Shown in pieces: positions 1 to 8,391 of a DNA stretch of 64,000 bases (position 1 is the first letter of the stretch; every line of letters starts with the position of its first letter). The notes beneath the pieces are model-generated. The model did not search any database. It was not told the origin of the DNA and saw nothing but the letters and a program-made list of their open reading frames with translations. Source of the stretch: JAAURS01 sp044923475 (GTDB lineage Bacteria; Cyanobacteriota; Cyanobacteriia; Thermosynechococcales; Thermosynechococcaceae); contig NZ_CP137338.1 in the NCBI RefSeq assembly GCF_044923475.1, positions 2,108,001-2,172,000 of the forward strand, read 5' to 3'. A program made the position numbers and the translations under genes.

Positions 1-386
1 GCGAAAAAATTTTGGAAAAATTCTAAATCTCCAAAATCAATTATTCGTAATTCAATATCTTGAGTGTCATAATTTGCACGATTTTCAGCAGCCTGTGAAT
101 AACCTTTGTTTGTTATTAGTATCCCTTTGCTTGCTTTTAAATCTTGTAGAAAACTCAGGAAAGACTCTACTTCCTTTACATCAACTTTTTTATTAAAGTA
201 CTTACAATCAACAATTATATTTAAGTTGAAACCAGCAATTTTTTGTTCTATTAGAATATCAATTTGTCTCTTAACATTGGAAATTAAACCGACTCGTGTG
301 ATGTTGTGTCTGACCGAAGCGTCAGGGAAAAGTTTTTGAAAATGTCGAGTAATATAAATTTCATAGTCTTTCCAATTCTTAGCCAT
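1..386 (-). CDS. Mrr-like restriction endonuclease, partial (C-terminus beyond window)
   Basis: An open frame reads leftward off the window edge from ATG at 386 for 128 codons without a stop. The translation has a PD-(D/E)xK nuclease layout: Asp43 in QIDIL, then the strand NIIVDCKYF with Asp60-x-Lys62, then a helix and the GILITNKGYSQAA segment typical of the Mrr_cat fold. Family members cut DNA in restriction or repair. The region is AT-rich compared with the next genes, which suggests an accessory island to the left. Fold assignment is from pattern recognition only; the substrate is unknown. Confidence 0.65.
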   Translation of the reverse strand, partial: MAKNWKDYEIYITRHFQKLFPDASVRHNITRVGLISNVKRQIDILIEQKIAGFNLNIIVDCKYFNKKVDVKEVESFLSFLQDLKASKGILITNKGYSQAAENRANYDTQDIELRIIDFGDLEFFQNFF

Positions 387-705
387 TCTGTTGGAACCAT
401 CAGCATTTGGTTGTCTAAGGTCTAACTTTCTACTAGATGGATAGCATCCACCCATATCGTCCAATTTGGCATATAGACGGATAGTTGTCCATCCATATCT
501 CTACTTTTGCTGTTATTTTCACTCTGAAGCTGCATCAGCGCTGCGGATTGCTAACTAAAAAGAAACGATTTTACTTTTGGTGTCCGATGGATTGACACCA
601 GAGGCATAAACGCTCAGTGGTCTCTAATAACGATGTCCGAAAACGGCGAGACAGTTCGCCCAACACTCTCTACAATCAAGAAATTGCGATGGTTAACGAA
701 TTAGA
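387..705. other. intergenic, no gene recognised
   Basis: This stretch separates the divergent Mrr-like gene and the Ada-type gene. It holds partly repeated, partly inverted ATGGATAG / CCATCCATAT segments around 430-510 and no convincing coding frame. A 23-codon frame from 630 (MSENGETVRP...) ends before the Ada start and has no recognisable homology. Confidence 0.4.
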
Positions 706-1266
706 ATGGCTCCCATAGATACCGATCATGGTTATCAAGCGATATTAACCCACGATCCGCGCTTCGATGGCGTGTTCTTCGTAGGCGTTACCACCACTCG
801 CATCTACTGCCGCAACGTTTGTCGGGCAAAAACGCCGCAGCGCAAAAACTGCACATTCCACCCCAGCGCCGCCGCTGCCGAACAAGCAGGGTTTCGTCCC
901 TGTTTGCTCTGTCGCCCAGAATTGGCCCCTGGCAACGCACGCATCGATGCCACCGGACGATTAGCCGCAGCCGTGGCAAAGCGCATGGAAGAAGGCTCAT
1001 TCATCGAGCAACGCTTCGGAGATCTTGCCCAGGAATTCGGCATCAGCGATCGCCACCTCCGCCGAGTGGTGCAACAGGAATTTGGCGTCTCCCCCATCGA
1101 ACTCGCCCAAATCCAGCGGCTCTTGCTCGCGAAACGACTGCTCACCGATACCGCTTTACCCATCGCCGATGTTGCCGATCTCATCTATCCATCCGGCGAC
1201 GCTGCCCAGATGGTCTACGTTCGCTACACTGATTGCTGGTGCGATGGCAACCTCTTTGCTCGCTAG
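706..1266 (+). CDS. Ada-type Zn-binding/AraC-HTH regulator, truncated (no glycosylase or methyltransferase domain)
   Basis: The N-terminal Ada metal-binding domain is clear: Cys35-x3-Cys39 and Cys66-x2-Cys69 with the GVTTTRIYC and FRPCLLCRP motifs. In this family Cys38/39-type residues accept methyl groups from DNA phosphotriesters. An AraC-type HTH follows at residues 95-160. Family members normally continue the HTH with an SGF-x-RRFN-type segment and then an AlkA glycosylase domain. Here the frame diverges after ADLIYPSGD into an unrelated tail and stops at 186 residues. The product could still bind DNA, but repair activity of the usual AdaA/AlkA fusion is lost. A decaying gene is as likely as a functional short regulator. 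Confidence 0.7.
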   Translation: MAPIDTDHGYQAILTHDPRFDGVFFVGVTTTRIYCRNVCRAKTPQRKNCTFHPSAAAAEQAGFRPCLLCRPELAPGNARIDATGRLAAAVAKRMEEGSFIEQRFGDLAQEFGISDRHLRRVVQQEFGVSPIELAQIQRLLLAKRLLTDTALPIADVADLIYPSGDAAQMVYVRYTDCWCDGNLFAR

Positions 1267-1333
1267 CCTTGAATTGACTCTAGTTTAATGCTCTGATAGT
1301 CTCTGCAAACAGCGGAATGCGGGATTTAAAATT

Positions 1334-1387
1334 CGTTAAGCAAGATCTTAAATTAATCTGCTTAACGTGCGGTTTTCTGGTTTTTTA
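1334..1387 (+). terminator. possible intrinsic terminator after the Ada-type gene
   Basis: CGTTAAGCA (1334-1342) and TGCTTAACG (1359-1367) form a perfect 9-bp inverted repeat, followed by a T-rich run (GGTTTTCTGGTTTTTT). The loop of 16 nt is long. The rest of the 1267-1759 gap shows a CTGCTAAT / ATTAGCAG inverted repeat near 1543-1577 but no gene. Confidence 0.4.
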
Positions 1388-1759
1388 CCTATGCTGAAAA
1401 TGTAAGAACCCAAGGAGGTTAACCTCAATCTCCAATAGATCGATTTAGATCCCGTGAGGAGTGGTAAAGTTTGACGATCCGCTATGTCAACCCAATTGAG
1501 GCGTACGTTACTGGAGGGGTGTTCTGCCGCTTTGTCCCCTTGCTGCTAATCGTAGGAGAGCGATGTCAGATTAGCAGGCAGTGCCGTATGCTTTTGCAAA
1601 GAGCTTCAGCGATGTTGTAGAGTTTCTATCGCTTCCTCTACTTTGTAATTGCCGAAAAGAGATTCAACTCTCTGTCAGAGCGGTCGTAGGCAATTAGCAT
1701 TGCTGCTGCTTGTATTTTAGTGCTTTACTTTTATATCAAAAATAACTCATTAAAAATCT

Positions 1760-3433
1760 ATGCGATCGCAGTGGCTCTCAGCGTGCGAACTGTCAGAAAA
1801 CGATCTGCAAAGGCTCGAACGATTCTATGAAGACATTCAGTCCGATGTAGAGCAATTTTTGGGATACCCGTGTAATGCAATTTTTGATTATTCGCCATTG
1901 TTTCGGTTTTTTCAATACCCGCTTAACAATGTAGGGGATCCTTACCTTTCCAGTAATTTTCGATTGAATACCCACGCCTTCGAGTGCGAAGTTTTAGAGA
2001 TTTTTCAAACGCTGACCGATGCTCCAAAAGGTTCTACTTGGGGATACGTGACCAACGGCGGCACCGAGGGCAATCATTACGGGCTGTTCTTGGCCCGCGA
2101 ATTGCTCCCGGAGGGTCTGGTTTATTACTCCCAGGATGCCCACTACTCCATCGATAAAATTCTGCGTTGCCTCAATCTTCGCAGCATTATGATTCGGAGC
2201 TATCCTGACGGACGGATGGATTTAGACGATTTACGAGAAACGCTTCGCATTCATCGGGATCTGCCGCCCATCGTGTGCGCGACGGTTGGTACTACCATGA
2301 AGGGAGCGGTAGACGATATTGCGGGAATTCAAGCAATTTTTCGGGATCTGGCGATCCACCGCCACTATATTCATGCAGATGCCGCTTTGGGGGGCATGCT
2401 TCTTCCTTTTGTCGACAATCCGCCGCCCTGGAACTTTAGTGCGGGCATCGACAGCATTGCCATCAGCGGCCACAAAATGATTGGTTCGCCCATTCCCTGC
2501 GGTGTGGTTCTGGCAAAAAAGAGCAATGTCGATTTAATCGCTCAAAGCGTTGAGTACATCGGCACCCTCGATACGACCTTGAGCGGTTCGCGCAATGCGC
2601 TGACGCCACTGTTTCTCTGGTATGCCTTTCATACGGTCGGAATTGAAGGGTTCAAGCGCATCATTCCGGCCTGCCTGGAAGTGGCCGACTACGCGATCGC
2701 CCAACTGAACCAAATTCATCGGAACGCTTGGCGGTACCCTCATTCAAATACCGTCGTGTTCGACCGTCCTTTGCCAGAGGTGACGCGCCGTTGGCAGCTC
2801 GCCTGTCAGGGTAAGTTCTCGCACCTCATTGCCATGCCCCACGTCACCCCGACGCACATCGATCGATTGGTGGCTGATATATTGGCTGCCGAGCCGATCG
2901 CCCCCTTGCCCGCGATGGAGATCGTGCCCGCTTGCGAAATCGTTCCGTCGATACCGGAACAGGATATTACCCTAGTCGGTACGGCCAACAAAAATTTGCT
3001 GGCTGAAGTCTCTGCCGCGCTGGCTGCCGAGGGCCTTTCCATCGAAGCCCTCGCCGCTGCTGCCGCAGAATCAGAGGGCATTGAAGTTGTAAAACTGCGC
3101 GTCGACGACCGAGAACGGGCTTTGCAGATCCTCAATCAGAACCTCGATATTGGGCGTTGCTACGGTCAGGCTAGTTCTTTTGGCGATCGGGAAGCCGACT
3201 TAGTGCTGAGTAAATTGGCGTACCAGTCGGTTAGCGAGGATGCTTTGCTGGTGCAATTGGAAGACCGTCCCGGCGCTCTGGCAGAACTCCTGAAGTCTTG
3301 TCGCGGCGAAGCTGTAACGATCCGGAGCATTCGCCTGCTCTGGCGAGGTAAGGGAAAAGGTGTCGTCGCAATCTCCACTACATCACCGGCTGCTTTGAAG
3401 ACTTTGCTCGAAGATCGGATCCTGTTGTCTTAA
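1760..3433 (+). CDS. PLP-dependent group II decarboxylase (histidine/serine decarboxylase type) with two C-terminal ACT domains
   Basis: Residues 1-380 match the histidine decarboxylase branch of group II PLP enzymes: TNGGTEGN (98-105), His128 in AHYS for cofactor stacking, Asp207 in HADAALGG, and the PLP lysine Lys239 in SGHKMIGSP. The chemistry is expected to be CO2 removal from histidine or serine to give histamine or ethanolamine. Residues 403-460 and 494-550 look like two ACT domains (ITLVGTANKNLLAEVSAAL; LLVQLEDRPGALAELL), separated from the catalytic part by a Pro/Ala-rich linker. ACT domains normally bind amino acids, so allosteric control is inferred. The 557-residue length exceeds the usual ~380 by this tail. 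The ATG start has no strong ribosome site. Its stop overlaps the convergent transporter gene by 4 bp. Confidence 0.8.
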   Translation: MRSQWLSACELSENDLQRLERFYEDIQSDVEQFLGYPCNAIFDYSPLFRFFQYPLNNVGDPYLSSNFRLNTHAFECEVLEIFQTLTDAPKGSTWGYVTNGGTEGNHYGLFLARELLPEGLVYYSQDAHYSIDKILRCLNLRSIMIRSYPDGRMDLDDLRETLRIHRDLPPIVCATVGTTMKGAVDDIAGIQAIFRDLAIHRHYIHADAALGGMLLPFVDNPPPWNFSAGIDSIAISGHKMIGSPIPCGVVLAKKSNVDLIAQSVEYIGTLDTTLSGSRNALTPLFLWYAFHTVGIEGFKRIIPACLEVADYAIAQLNQIHRNAWRYPHSNTVVFDRPLPEVTRRWQLACQGKFSHLIAMPHVTPTHIDRLVADILAAEPIAPLPAMEIVPACEIVPSIPEQDITLVGTANKNLLAEVSAALAAEGLSIEALAAAAAESEGIEVVKLRVDDRERALQILNQNLDIGRCYGQASSFGDREADLVLSKLAYQSVSEDALLVQLEDRPGALAELLKSCRGEAVTIRSIRLLWRGKGKGVVAISTTSPAALKTLLEDRILLS

Positions 3434-4689
3434 AGCATTAGGGCGAGCGATCGCAACCCTCCAAACACGACCCCTGCTAGGACCATCGAAGCGGGTACGG
3501 TGACGAACCAAGCTGCCGCAATTTGGCGAATCATCGACCATTGCAGCGAAGCGGTCCCCCGGACCAGCCCAATGCCAACCACGCTACCGACCAAAGCATG
3601 GGTTGTCGAGACTGGCAGGCCCCAACGAGATGCTAGCAAAACCGTCGCAGCCGCACCCAACTCGGCGCAAAAACCGTAGCTCGGCTGCAGTGCTGTCAGC
3701 CGTTCCCCTACCGTTGCAATCACTCGCTTCCCCCAGGTGGCCAACCCGGTCACAATTCCGATGCCGCCGACAGCCAAAATCCAAAGCGGGACGGCTACTT
3801 CAGCTACGGGAAGGGTCTGAGTTTGCCAGAGTTGCACGAAGCTGGCCAAGGGAGCGACGGCATTGCCGACATCGTTGGAACCGTGGGCAAAGGCCATACA
3901 GCAAGCGCTCACGAGCTGAAACTTGCCCAACTGACCTTCGAGCGGATCGCCTTCGCTGGCGCGCGTTTCCGGAAGGGTGCGAGTCGTCCAGAAGGTCAAC
4001 CCCAACGCACCCAACGCTCCAATGCCTAAAGCATAGTCGTGGTGGGGTAAACTCCAATGCCAGCGCGCTTCTGCAAGCGCAGCCAACGGGGCTACAACCG
4101 TGGGTAACACTAACCCGCCGACCAAACTCACGACGGCAACGCTAATCCAGGGCGTCCAGTCTTGCCAACGCTCAGCGGGCGCTTTTTGCTGTAAAAGGCC
4201 CCGCTGCAAGAGTAGAAAAAAAGCGGCTGAGACAAGTCCGCTGGCGAAGGGTGTCAGCAGCCAGGTCAGCAGAATAGTGCGGATCGTGGAACCTTTGAGC
4301 GCACCCAGGCCAAAGGCAAGGAGGTTGATGGCGGCGATCGCGCTGACTGCCGCATGGGAAGACGCAACGGGCCATCCACGCCAGGTTGCAAATAAGAGCC
4401 ACAGACCTGTTGATAGCAGTTCCGCAACAATGCTCAGGACAAAGAGCTGAGGCTGTCCTTCAAACAGTTGGATGGAAGCAACCTTCCCCGTCAGCGTTGC
4501 CGTCACCTCCCGCCCAAAAAAGACCGCACCCGACAGCTCCAAAATACCAGCCAGCACGATCGCCTGTCGCAGTGTAACAACCTTAGACCCCACGGAGGTT
4601 CCCATGGCATTTGCGACATCGTTGGCCCCCAGATTCCAAGCCAAGAAAAAGGCTAGACCGACGGTCAAAAACAACCACAGAGCGCTCAT
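3430..4689 (-). CDS. inorganic phosphate transporter, PiT family
   Basis: A 419-residue polytopic membrane protein. The two PiT signatures are present: N-terminal AWNLGANDVANAMGTSVGS and C-terminal FAHGSNDVGNAVAPLA, the inverted duplicated ion/phosphate-binding motifs. Family members import phosphate (or sulfate) with H+ or Na+. I chose ATG at 4689 (MSALWLFLTVGL) because it begins directly at the first membrane helix; a start at 4785 would add a 32-residue non-hydrophobic leader overlapping the next gene. It converges with the decarboxylase gene. Confidence 0.88.
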   Translation of the reverse strand: MSALWLFLTVGLAFFLAWNLGANDVANAMGTSVGSKVVTLRQAIVLAGILELSGAVFFGREVTATLTGKVASIQLFEGQPQLFVLSIVAELLSTGLWLLFATWRGWPVASSHAAVSAIAAINLLAFGLGALKGSTIRTILLTWLLTPFASGLVSAAFFLLLQRGLLQQKAPAERWQDWTPWISVAVVSLVGGLVLPTVVAPLAALAEARWHWSLPHHDYALGIGALGALGLTFWTTRTLPETRASEGDPLEGQLGKFQLVSACCMAFAHGSNDVGNAVAPLASFVQLWQTQTLPVAEVAVPLWILAVGGIGIVTGLATWGKRVIATVGERLTALQPSYGFCAELGAAATVLLASRWGLPVSTTHALVGSVVGIGLVRGTASLQWSMIRQIAAAWFVTVPASMVLAGVVFGGLRSLALML

Positions 4690-4768
4690 AAATCTGGCTG
4701 CTTGGGTTTCTGGAGCCAGGCTACAATCCACAAAATTAAAATCGGGAGCGATTCGGCGGTTGCTGGCA

Positions 4769-5443
4769 TTACAAATAAGCTCCAATCGATTGCACTAGCA
4801 ACGTAAAAGAACCTGGCTCAAAATGGGGATTCAAAACGCCATCGTACTCAAATTTGCTCAGCATCAACTGGAGCGAGCGAATGCGGCTCGTATTGAGCGA
4901 AGACCCGTTTTTGACCGTTTTAGCCCGAAAAACCGGGACTAAGTCGGCAAACGGAATCCGTACTGTTTTCCAGATGCCTGGAGTGGTATCGAAGGAGTAG
5001 GCATAGGCCACGCTATCCCAACTGTCCTCATCGCGAGTGAGAAATTTATAGCGCTTGCCGTCGCCTTTTAGACTGAGTTCTAGGCCAGCGTATCCGGCAA
5101 CGTTAAGGGGCGGCTCAAAGTTTCGGGTGCGCGCCGAGGCGAATCCGCCGGAATTTGCAGTGGAAACATAGCCCGTAAAGAGCGCGCCTTCCGGCTCTTG
5201 CTGGAGCGTGCTGGCACTAACGCCCCCCATCACCACATCGTCTAAGGCACCCCAGGTTTGGCTGAGGGGTGTAGAAGACGCTCGGAAATCAAACACGATG
5301 CCTGCTTGAGGCTGTGGTGCGGGCGGAGGAGTGGAACCTGAAAACATCTTTTGCACCCAGCTTAAGAGGGGAATGGCTTCAAAGTAGTTGAGGGTCTGAA
5401 TAAATCGACTGAAATCCCATGCGCTTTTGTTGAACTCAGACAT
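4769..5443 (-). CDS. CIA30-family protein
   Basis: A 224-residue protein. After about 45 N-terminal residues it shows the CIA30 galactose-binding-like beta-sandwich: WGALDDVVMGGVSAS, the GYVSTANSGGFAS strand pair, LSLKGDGKRYKF and WKTVRIPFADLVPVFR. CIA30 was named for mitochondrial complex I assembly; in cyanobacteria homologues are thought to act in NDH-1 or photosynthetic complex assembly, though no role is shown here. The start ATG at 5443 is preceded by open sequence with no other candidate. Confidence 0.82.
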   Translation of the reverse strand: MSEFNKSAWDFSRFIQTLNYFEAIPLLSWVQKMFSGSTPPPAPQPQAGIVFDFRASSTPLSQTWGALDDVVMGGVSASTLQQEPEGALFTGYVSTANSGGFASARTRNFEPPLNVAGYAGLELSLKGDGKRYKFLTRDEDSWDSVAYAYSFDTTPGIWKTVRIPFADLVPVFRAKTVKNGSSLNTSRIRSLQLMLSKFEYDGVLNPHFEPGSFTLLVQSIGAYL

Positions 5444-5686
5444 GACATGTCCCTAACTCAACTGTCCGTAATATAGCGTTATCTATTGATGGTATCCTCG
5501 TCTGGCCCGATCGAACCAGAAACGCTGGGTTTGAAGATAGTTTCGAGCGTCGGCAAGTAAATGGGTTAGGCCCAACGATGAGCGGTTTTCAGGTGAACTT
5601 CAGCATATTTCAGCGGGCGATCGCCGAAACTGCAGCGTGGCTCATTGGTATTCGAATCTGCAACAAAGATGGCTGCTGAATGTGTC

Positions 5687-6322
5687 CTAAAGGTTATTGT
5701 CAAATCTACAATCCTTTGAAGGTTGGCGGGGCAATAATCCCTCCATCAAGGATCGCACTAGTTCCTGCACAAACTGACGATCGGCTTCGGGAGTTGATAT
5801 TTCACCCAAAAAACACTGTCTCAGGGCATAATTCGCGCAGGTCCCGAACAGGGCATCGGCAGCGATCGCAGGGTTGACTTGGGCGGCGACCCGCTCCAGT
5901 CGTTGCTCTGCTCGCAAGTAGGCAGCCAAAAGATCGATCGGGTGTTCCTGCTTTCGGGTTTGCGATTTAAACGCTTCTCGATATCGTTCCAGTAGCTCTG
6001 GTTCTGCAAATAAAGCTGCTCTCATCGGGCCAGCTTTGTAGTAGAAGGCAAGGGCAATCTGCGCTAGTTCTTCCAGGTGAGCTTGAACGGTCCCTTCACC
6101 AATGCGATAGGGCAATTTTGAGAGGGCTTCCGAATAGTCCGGCACCAGTTTTTCCAAGAAGATCGCCACAAATAAATCGGCGCGATCTCGAAAGTGATTA
6201 TAGAGGGTGCCATCGGCGCAACCTGCCTCACGGGCTATTTCGCGGGTGGAAGCTGCCGCCAACCCTTTGGTGCGGAGCACTTGTTCTGCTGCATCCAACA
6301 GCCGTTGCCTTGTAGTTACCAT
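5687..6322 (-). CDS. TetR/AcrR family transcriptional regulator
   Basis: A 211-residue regulator with an N-terminal TetR helix-turn-helix (residues 5-50: STREIAREAGCADGTLYNHF) and an all-helical ligand-binding C-terminal part. It sits 120 bp downstream of, and co-oriented with, the FAD monooxygenase gene, whose promoter carries a perfect palindrome in its spacer. The likely job is repression of that monooxygenase, released by its substrate. This is inference from position. Confidence 0.85.
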   Translation of the reverse strand: MVTTRQRLLDAAEQVLRTKGLAAASTREIAREAGCADGTLYNHFRDRADLFVAIFLEKLVPDYSEALSKLPYRIGEGTVQAHLEELAQIALAFYYKAGPMRAALFAEPELLERYREAFKSQTRKQEHPIDLLAAYLRAEQRLERVAAQVNPAIAADALFGTCANYALRQCFLGEISTPEADRQFVQELVRSLMEGLLPRQPSKDCRFDNNL

Positions 6323-6442
6323 CCGTTGACTATGCCCTCAGCCTTGCCATTGTCAAATTGTTGACGGGTTATGACATACACCAGTTTCACGATCGACCCT
6401 TGGGGGTTTTCAATGGGAGGAAGGAAGGTGTCCATAGGTTTC

Positions 6443-8026
6443 TCACTTGGTAAGGTTCTTAAGATAGTTTTTTGCCCGGTTCAGCGAGACTTCTGCGGAA
6501 ATGAACGCAATGTAGTTATCCGGTCTGAGAAGGACGTTAAAAGTATGGTTCATCCCGAAGGCTGCTGACACTTGCGGGTAAAGTGGAATGATATTGAAAT
6601 CAATGAATTCGAGGGTTTGGCTATCGAGTTCCGTGTTTAACGATTGGAAATCGTTTGGTGTATTCGAGAACAAGAGTAAATGAAATTTTGGTTGGTGCAG
6701 TTTGTCATAGATACTTTTTCCCTCCATGAGAAAGTAGGGCATGCGATCGCCAGCTTTAACTTTCAATCCTTCGTCACCTGCGTGTTGACTGAGCGAACTG
6801 TATCGATAATTGATGCTAATTTGCGAGAGTCGCGGGAATAGGAATTTTTTAACGGGTTCAAGTGAGAGAATGAAGTTAGCAACGTGCGGTAAAACCTGCG
6901 TGCGCAAGAACGCAAACAGCCATTGGTCACCTGCGGCGAGCTGAAACAGGCGATCGGTAGTTTGCAGCAGATGCTTCGCGTTTTCCAGCCGTTCTTCGTT
7001 GTAAGTGTCCAGAATGGCTTTGTTTGCCCTGCCTTTCAACACCAGAGCCAATTTCCAGGCGAGATTGTAACCATCTTGAATCCCAGTGTTCATCCCTTGT
7101 GCTCCGGCTGGAGAATGAATATGGGCAGCATCCCCTGCGAGGAAGCATCTACCCGTCGAGAATCGGCTCACATGGCGGGTATGAACTTTGTAGGTTGAAA
7201 ACCATTCAACCGTGTGAATGTCGAGTTTGAGTTCTGCTTGTTCTTGAATGCGCTGTTCGATTTCGGCATACAAAACGTCGCCATCGTCCTTGGAGAATTC
7301 TTCCGGAAAGGTGCCCACAATTCGGTAGCGGTTTTCGCCTTTGAGCGGAAAGAAGACTAGAAATGACTCTTTGGATAAACAAGCATACATCCCATCGCGA
7401 TCTAGATTCCAGGCAATTTGGGCGTCAGCCACATAAAACACCCGCTCGAAGGTGCTACCAGAAAATTCCAGCCCTAGCGCGTGTCTGACTGGACTTTTCG
7501 GACCATCGCAACCGACCAGATAGGTTGCCTCAATCCGCTGAGAGGCACCATCAGCCCTTTTTACCTGCGCCGTTACTTTATCTTCAGTTTGGGAAAAATG
7601 TTCCAGTTCGGTTTGCCAGCGAACGGTCTTACCATTCCGTCTGAGAAAGTCATAGAGGAGTTGCTCATTTTTGCTTTGCTCCAGAAACAGAACGTAGGGA
7701 TAGGGACTCAAGCCTTTTCCCAGGTTCGATAAATCGAGTTTGGCACGCACTTCGCCACCTTTGAGCAGATGCACTTTTGCAGCGATCGCCCCTTGTGCCA
7801 CTGCCGATTGTGCTAACCCCAGTTGCTCATAAATCTCCAGCGTGCGGGCATGGACGCCAAGAGCTTTGGAATAGGGTGTAACGCCTTGATTCTTTTCAAT
7901 GATGACAAAATCAACGCCATATCTCACAAATTGGCAAGCTAACGCTAGCCCCGTCGGGCCTGCCCCAATAATCAGGACTTCTGTTTGGGTGGTTGTGTCT
8001 GTCAATCCAATTTGTAGGTCGTTCAT
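6443..8026 (-). CDS. FAD-dependent aromatic monooxygenase (PheA/TfdB, PHBH fold)
   Basis: A 527-residue class A flavoprotein hydroxylase. Seen: the ADP-binding GAGPTG at 21-26 followed by a GVDFVIIEK strand, the DG motif LVGCDGPKSPVR, and the GD motif CFLAGDAAHIHSPAGAQGMN that closes over FAD ribityl. The roughly 120-residue C-terminal extension resembles the thioredoxin-like tail of phenol hydroxylases. The reaction is NAD(P)H-dependent hydroxylation of an aromatic; the substrate cannot be read. ATG 8026 is preceded by GGAAGTC. A strong promoter with a palindromic operator lies at 8076-8104. Confidence 0.87.
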   Translation of the reverse strand: MNDLQIGLTDTTTQTEVLIIGAGPTGLALACQFVRYGVDFVIIEKNQGVTPYSKALGVHARTLEIYEQLGLAQSAVAQGAIAAKVHLLKGGEVRAKLDLSNLGKGLSPYPYVLFLEQSKNEQLLYDFLRRNGKTVRWQTELEHFSQTEDKVTAQVKRADGASQRIEATYLVGCDGPKSPVRHALGLEFSGSTFERVFYVADAQIAWNLDRDGMYACLSKESFLVFFPLKGENRYRIVGTFPEEFSKDDGDVLYAEIEQRIQEQAELKLDIHTVEWFSTYKVHTRHVSRFSTGRCFLAGDAAHIHSPAGAQGMNTGIQDGYNLAWKLALVLKGRANKAILDTYNEERLENAKHLLQTTDRLFQLAAGDQWLFAFLRTQVLPHVANFILSLEPVKKFLFPRLSQISINYRYSSLSQHAGDEGLKVKAGDRMPYFLMEGKSIYDKLHQPKFHLLLFSNTPNDFQSLNTELDSQTLEFIDFNIIPLYPQVSAAFGMNHTFNVLLRPDNYIAFISAEVSLNRAKNYLKNLTK

Positions 8027-8075
8027 GACTTCCTCCCTATTGCAACGATCGGGTCAGAAATGAACGTATGCTCAT

Positions 8076-8104
8076 ATTTTATGAGCGATCGCTCAGGTCG
8101 TCAA
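8076..8104 (-). promoter_or_regulatory. sigma70-type promoter with palindromic operator, monooxygenase gene
   Basis: On the minus strand TTGACG (8104-8099) and TAAAAT (8081-8076) are separated by exactly 17 bp. The spacer contains the perfect 14-bp palindrome TGAGCGATCGCTCA (8082-8095), and GCTCATA/TATGAGC (8070-8086) overlaps the -10. A repressor bound here would block RNA polymerase; the nearby TetR protein is the obvious candidate. The palindrome core is also the HIP1 octamer, so part of the symmetry could be coincidental. Confidence 0.6.
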
Positions 8105-8139
8105 GTGCTGCACTGAAGGATCGCTACGCTGCGCTAGAG

Positions 8140-8196
8140 TCAAGGGGAGGGGCCGGTCATCTGGAGAGATAGACGGAAAATGTGTGTGTAATTCAT
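8140..8196 (-). pseudogene. 18-codon leader ORF, probable remnant of a lost ECF-controlled gene
   Basis: ATG at 8196 follows a strong ribosome site (GGAGGTTAAATCT) and reads MNYTHIFRLSLQ... for 18 codons to TGA. It lies about 100 bp downstream of an ECF-type promoter matching those of the DGPF cluster. The intact promoter and ribosome site with no full gene suggest the cargo was deleted. A functional leader peptide is the alternative. Confidence 0.4.
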
Positions 8197-8301
8197 AGAT
8201 TTAACCTCCAAAACAGAGCTATTTCTGAATTATTGTGCAAATAGGGTTTCATCGTTTAACGTTGCCTCTAAACGGCGATTTGCATCTGTACCTTCACTGA
8301 A

Positions 8302-8330
8302 TAGTCGGTCAGTAAAACCACAAATCGACA
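8302..8330 (-). promoter_or_regulatory. ECF-type promoter TGTCGA-N17-CGACTA
   Basis: Minus-strand TGTCGA (8330-8325) and CGACTA (8307-8302) with 17 bp between. The same hexamers and spacing occur at 15657-15685 and 17840-17868 in front of the VOC and DGPF operons. As I recall it, ECF42 sigma factors recognise TGTCGA with a CGA-containing -10, and an ECF42-type gene is in this window. It would transcribe the short remnant ORF and possibly the monooxygenase. Confidence 0.65.
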
Positions 8331-8391
8331 TCCGGTTAATTTTTTCTGAAGAATCATGCCGTCCGTATTCGGTTGCGTTGCCTTGGTTCGC

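Noticed and set aside
106..339. 77-residue frame on the plus strand at the left edge
   Set aside because: It is antisense to the Mrr-like frame, which has recognisable nuclease motifs; this one has none.
804..1184. 126-residue antisense frame over the Ada-type gene
   Set aside because: GC-skew shadow of a gene with clear Zn-binding and HTH motifs.
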